Origin: an uncultured Roseibium sp.
GTDB lineage: Bacteria; Pseudomonadota; Alphaproteobacteria; Rhizobiales; Stappiaceae
DNA: 64,000 nt
NCBI RefSeq assembly: GCF_947494555.1
Contig: NZ_CANLVF010000002.1
Span: 248,001-312,000 of the forward strand
Direction of reading: 5' to 3'
The number at the start of each line of letters is the position of its first letter. Positions within the stretch are counted from its first letter, which is position 1. Below are positions 61,878 through 64,000 of the stretch, one piece after another. The notes beneath the pieces are model-generated. The model was not told the DNA's origin and searched no databases. It worked only from the letters and a program-made list of their open reading frames with translations. The position numbers and the translations under genes are program-made.

Positions 61878-62783
61878 TCAAGCCTCCTTTTGGACGGTGT
61901 TTGAGAAATGCCGGTAGACATCGTCCAGGCTGGGCGGGTGGACATCGACATCTTCGACAAGATTACCAAGAGCACTGATGGCCGAGAGCTTCCGAACCTT
62001 GTCGTCCGTCCCGCAGTCGAGTTCGACCGAGCGCCCGTTCATCCTGCCGGCACCGAGTTGAGCGGCCACTTCCTGCGCCGCGCCCGGCTTCGTCCAGACT
62101 TTCAAACGGATCGGCAGACCGGCTTGAGCCCGCAACTTGCCGAGTTCGTCATCGGCGACGAGTTGCCCTTTTGACAGGATCAGGATCCTGTCGGTTCTGG
62201 CCTCCAACTCAGTCAATGCATGGGATGAGAGCAAAACCGTTGCGCCCTTCTGCGCGATTTCGCCAATCAGCTGATAGACATTCTGGCGAGAAATCGGATC
62301 GAGACCCGTCGTTGGTTCGTCAAGAAGAACCAGCTTCGGGTTGCCGATCAGTGCCTGCGCCAGCCCGAGGCGTTGGCGCATGCCCTTCGAATATGTTCCA
62401 ACGCGCCGTTTGCTTGCATCCGCGAGCCCTACCTGTTCCAGGAGTTCCAGGGAACGGGCAGAAGGCTCGCCCTTGAGGCGCGCATAGAAACGAATGACCT
62501 CCTCACCGGTAAGGGCACTCGAAAAGGCGACTGATTCTGGCAGATATGCGGTGCCCTGACGGGCGGGATTGCTTCCGGGTGCACATCCCAGTACCGAAAC
62601 GTCTCCACTGTCACGCCGCAGGAATCCGAGGACCATTTTGAACAGGGTTGTCTTTCCGGCGCCATTGTGTCCAAGCAGCGCGACGCGCTCGCCGGGCTTC
62701 AACTCAAACGACACCCGGTCGACAGCGATGTTGCCCTTGAAGCGCTTTGTGAGCGATTGAACGGAAAGCGTTGAATTTGTCAT
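61878..62783 (-). CDS. nosF: NosF, ABC transporter ATPase for N2O reductase maturation
   Basis: A 301-residue ATPase with Walker A GHNGAGKTT, signature YSKGM, Walker B LVLLDEPTTGLDP and the switch His in LLSSHALTE. It has the C-terminal regulatory extension typical of NosF. Together with NosY and NosD it matures NosZ. Its start overlaps the nosD stop by 4 bp. Confidence 0.93.
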   Translation of the reverse strand: MTNSTLSVQSLTKRFKGNIAVDRVSFELKPGERVALLGHNGAGKTTLFKMVLGFLRRDSGDVSVLGCAPGSNPARQGTAYLPESVAFSSALTGEEVIRFYARLKGEPSARSLELLEQVGLADASKRRVGTYSKGMRQRLGLAQALIGNPKLVLLDEPTTGLDPISRQNVYQLIGEIAQKGATVLLSSHALTELEARTDRILILSKGQLVADDELGKLRAQAGLPIRLKVWTKPGAAQEVAAQLGAGRMNGRSVELDCGTDDKVRKLSAISALGNLVEDVDVHPPSLDDVYRHFSNTVQKEA

Positions 62784-64000
62784 CCCTGAACTCCCGCGTT
62801 TGGTTCACGGCGTGTGGGTGGCTGCATGAGCGGTGCGTTGTCGACAATCCCTCCGGGCAGGAGGGCTGGAAACTGGGCTTGCGTCCAGCGCAGCAACTGG
62901 ACAGCAGGACTGCCGACCAGAAGCTTGGCGGAGGGCTGGGTCCACAGCACCTGATCGACCAAGTCGTTCGGGCGATAGGCGGTATCGGCCAGACCGTCGC
63001 CATTCATGTCGAAGGCAGCGTGATCACTCCAATAATTTCCGCGCCCGTCCGTACTCCAGTCGAGCATCCGGCTGCCGACATATTTCACCTGTGTCCTGTT
63101 GCGGATGAATGCATTGCCCTGGAATGTGTTCTTGGCGGACCCGGCTGTGAAATGAATGCCTATCGGGCAGCCTTCGAAACGGTTGTCTTTCACGCTGTTT
63201 TTGTTGGCGTTGTACATGAACAGGCATTTTTCGCCGCCGCCGGACACATGGTTGCCGCTAATTTTCGCGCGGTTCGCATAGTTCAACATGAGGCCGTGCT
63301 TCAGGTCACCGATCGAAACATTGTTGCGTATCGTCAGACGATCCGAAAACATCAGCGCATAGCCGATGTCGTTGCCGATCGAGACGTTGTTTTCCACCAC
63401 ACCGCTGTTGCCATGCATGTAATGCACCGCGAAGCGCAGGCTTTCGAAGTGGTTGTTCCGGAACGTGTCCTTGTGGCTGGTGTTGACGAAGATCCCGTCG
63501 CGGCCATAACGGATCGTGTTGTATTCCGCCAACAGGTCCGGCGCGTTCCAGACATAGATACCGTTACCGCGTTCGTTTCTGCGCAGGTCGCGTCGGCCTT
63601 CAATCAGGTTGTTCGAGACCGTGGCATTACGCGCACCGTGGACATCGACACCTGTCAGATTGCTGAGGATCTTGTTGTTACGGACAATCGCCCGGTGGGC
63701 TTTCTTGGTCAGTTTTACGCCGGCATCAAGGGTTTCGTGGGAAAGGCCTGAGCCGGTCAGGATCAGACCGTCCACCGTGACATCGGGCACGGTCACAGTA
63801 ATCACACTCCCGTTTCCACTGCCGATGATCCGCGCTTTGCCACCGCCATCGAGTGTTATGGGTTTGTCCAGCGTTACCGGACCTTGATGATCCCCTGGTG
63901 CAAGCCGGAGAAAGTCCCCGGCTTGTGCTTGTTCAATCATGTCCTGCAACGCACCCTGCCCTGCCGGAACGGACCACTCCTCCCCACCAGCCGGTCCGCA
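62780..64000 (-). CDS. nosD: NosD, periplasmic N2O reductase maturation protein (N-terminus outside the window)
   Basis: The reading continues to the right edge, so the start and signal peptide are missing; 406 residues are present. It is a right-handed beta-helix (CASH/NosD) protein with repeated short strands such as GNGIYVWNAPDLLAEYN, GRDGIFVNTSHKDTFRNN and NSGVVENN. An apparent TTG start at 63949 is not the true start, because the frame stays open and protein-like beyond it (WSVPAGQGAL). NosD binds NosFY and hands over sulphur or copper species to N2O reductase. nosZ and nosR should lie just beyond the edge. Confidence 0.93.
   Translation of the reverse strand, partial: CGPAGGEEWSVPAGQGALQDMIEQAQAGDFLRLAPGDHQGPVTLDKPITLDGGGKARIIGSGNGSVITVTVPDVTVDGLILTGSGLSHETLDAGVKLTKKAHRAIVRNNKILSNLTGVDVHGARNATVSNNLIEGRRDLRRNERGNGIYVWNAPDLLAEYNTIRYGRDGIFVNTSHKDTFRNNHFESLRFAVHYMHGNSGVVENNVSIGNDIGYALMFSDRLTIRNNVSIGDLKHGLMLNYANRAKISGNHVSGGGEKCLFMYNANKNSVKDNRFEGCPIGIHFTAGSAKNTFQGNAFIRNRTQVKYVGSRMLDWSTDGRGNYWSDHAAFDMNGDGLADTAYRPNDLVDQVLWTQPSAKLLVGSPAVQLLRWTQAQFPALLPGGIVDNAPLMQPPTRREPNAGVQG

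Overview
The window is a piece of an alphaproteobacterial chromosome of medium-high G+C, densely coded, with many 4-bp stop/start overlaps. The gene content (two peptide-type ABC operons, cd1-type denitrification genes, an orphan Hcp, a BTAD/AAA regulator) would fit a Hyphomicrobiales/Stappiaceae or Rhodobacterales-like marine or soil denitrifier. That assignment is inference; no rRNA, tRNA, CRISPR array or insertion sequence was recognised.

Region 1 (1-12.7 kb) looks like a nitrogen-salvage block. A LysR regulator is divergent from a minus-strand ABC operon (binding protein, two permeases, double ATPase) that ends in allophanate hydrolase (atzF). Downstream lies a BMP-type ABC transporter (binding protein, two permeases, no ATPase inside the window), then a formamidase-like amidase and the first 25 codons of an isochorismatase-fold hydrolase resembling biuret hydrolase. 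Together they suggest uptake of small amides or ureides and their breakdown to ammonium.

Region 2 (12.9-25.6 kb) is a peptide/acyl-amino-acid block: an M20 amidohydrolase behind a five-gene dipeptide-type ABC operon, a LysR regulator, an M81 (MlrC-like) protein, an M14 aspartoacylase/desuccinylase-like protein, a second M20 peptidase and a GNAT acetyltransferase.

Region 3 (25.6-39.7 kb) is mixed and more accessory: a secreted protein of unknown function, a di-heme peroxidase with a small, possibly frameshifted partner, homocysteine S-methyltransferase, a prephenate-dehydrogenase-like protein, an orphan Hcp with a large basic neighbour, a BTAD/AAA regulator interrupted by an in-frame amber codon, a LuxR-type regulator, and a TIGR02594-like peptidoglycan hydrolase. 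Two copies of a 74-bp element with 11-bp-period CCGT direct repeats lie upstream of the homocysteine methyltransferase and of the BTAD regulator.

Region 4 (39.7-64 kb) is a denitrification island: a Crp/Fnr-type NO-regulator candidate, a DUF4202 gene, norCBQDEF (minus), divergent nirS (plus), a NapC/NirT-type multiheme fusion, a cupredoxin, nirE-C-F-DL-G-H-J-N for heme d1, a CbiX-like chelatase, two small membrane proteins, and nosDFYLX (minus), with nosD running off the right edge. Three TTRAC-N4-GTCAA boxes lie 62-63 bp before the start codons of norC, nirS and nirE, so one NnrR/Dnr-type regulator probably controls nitrite and NO reduction together.
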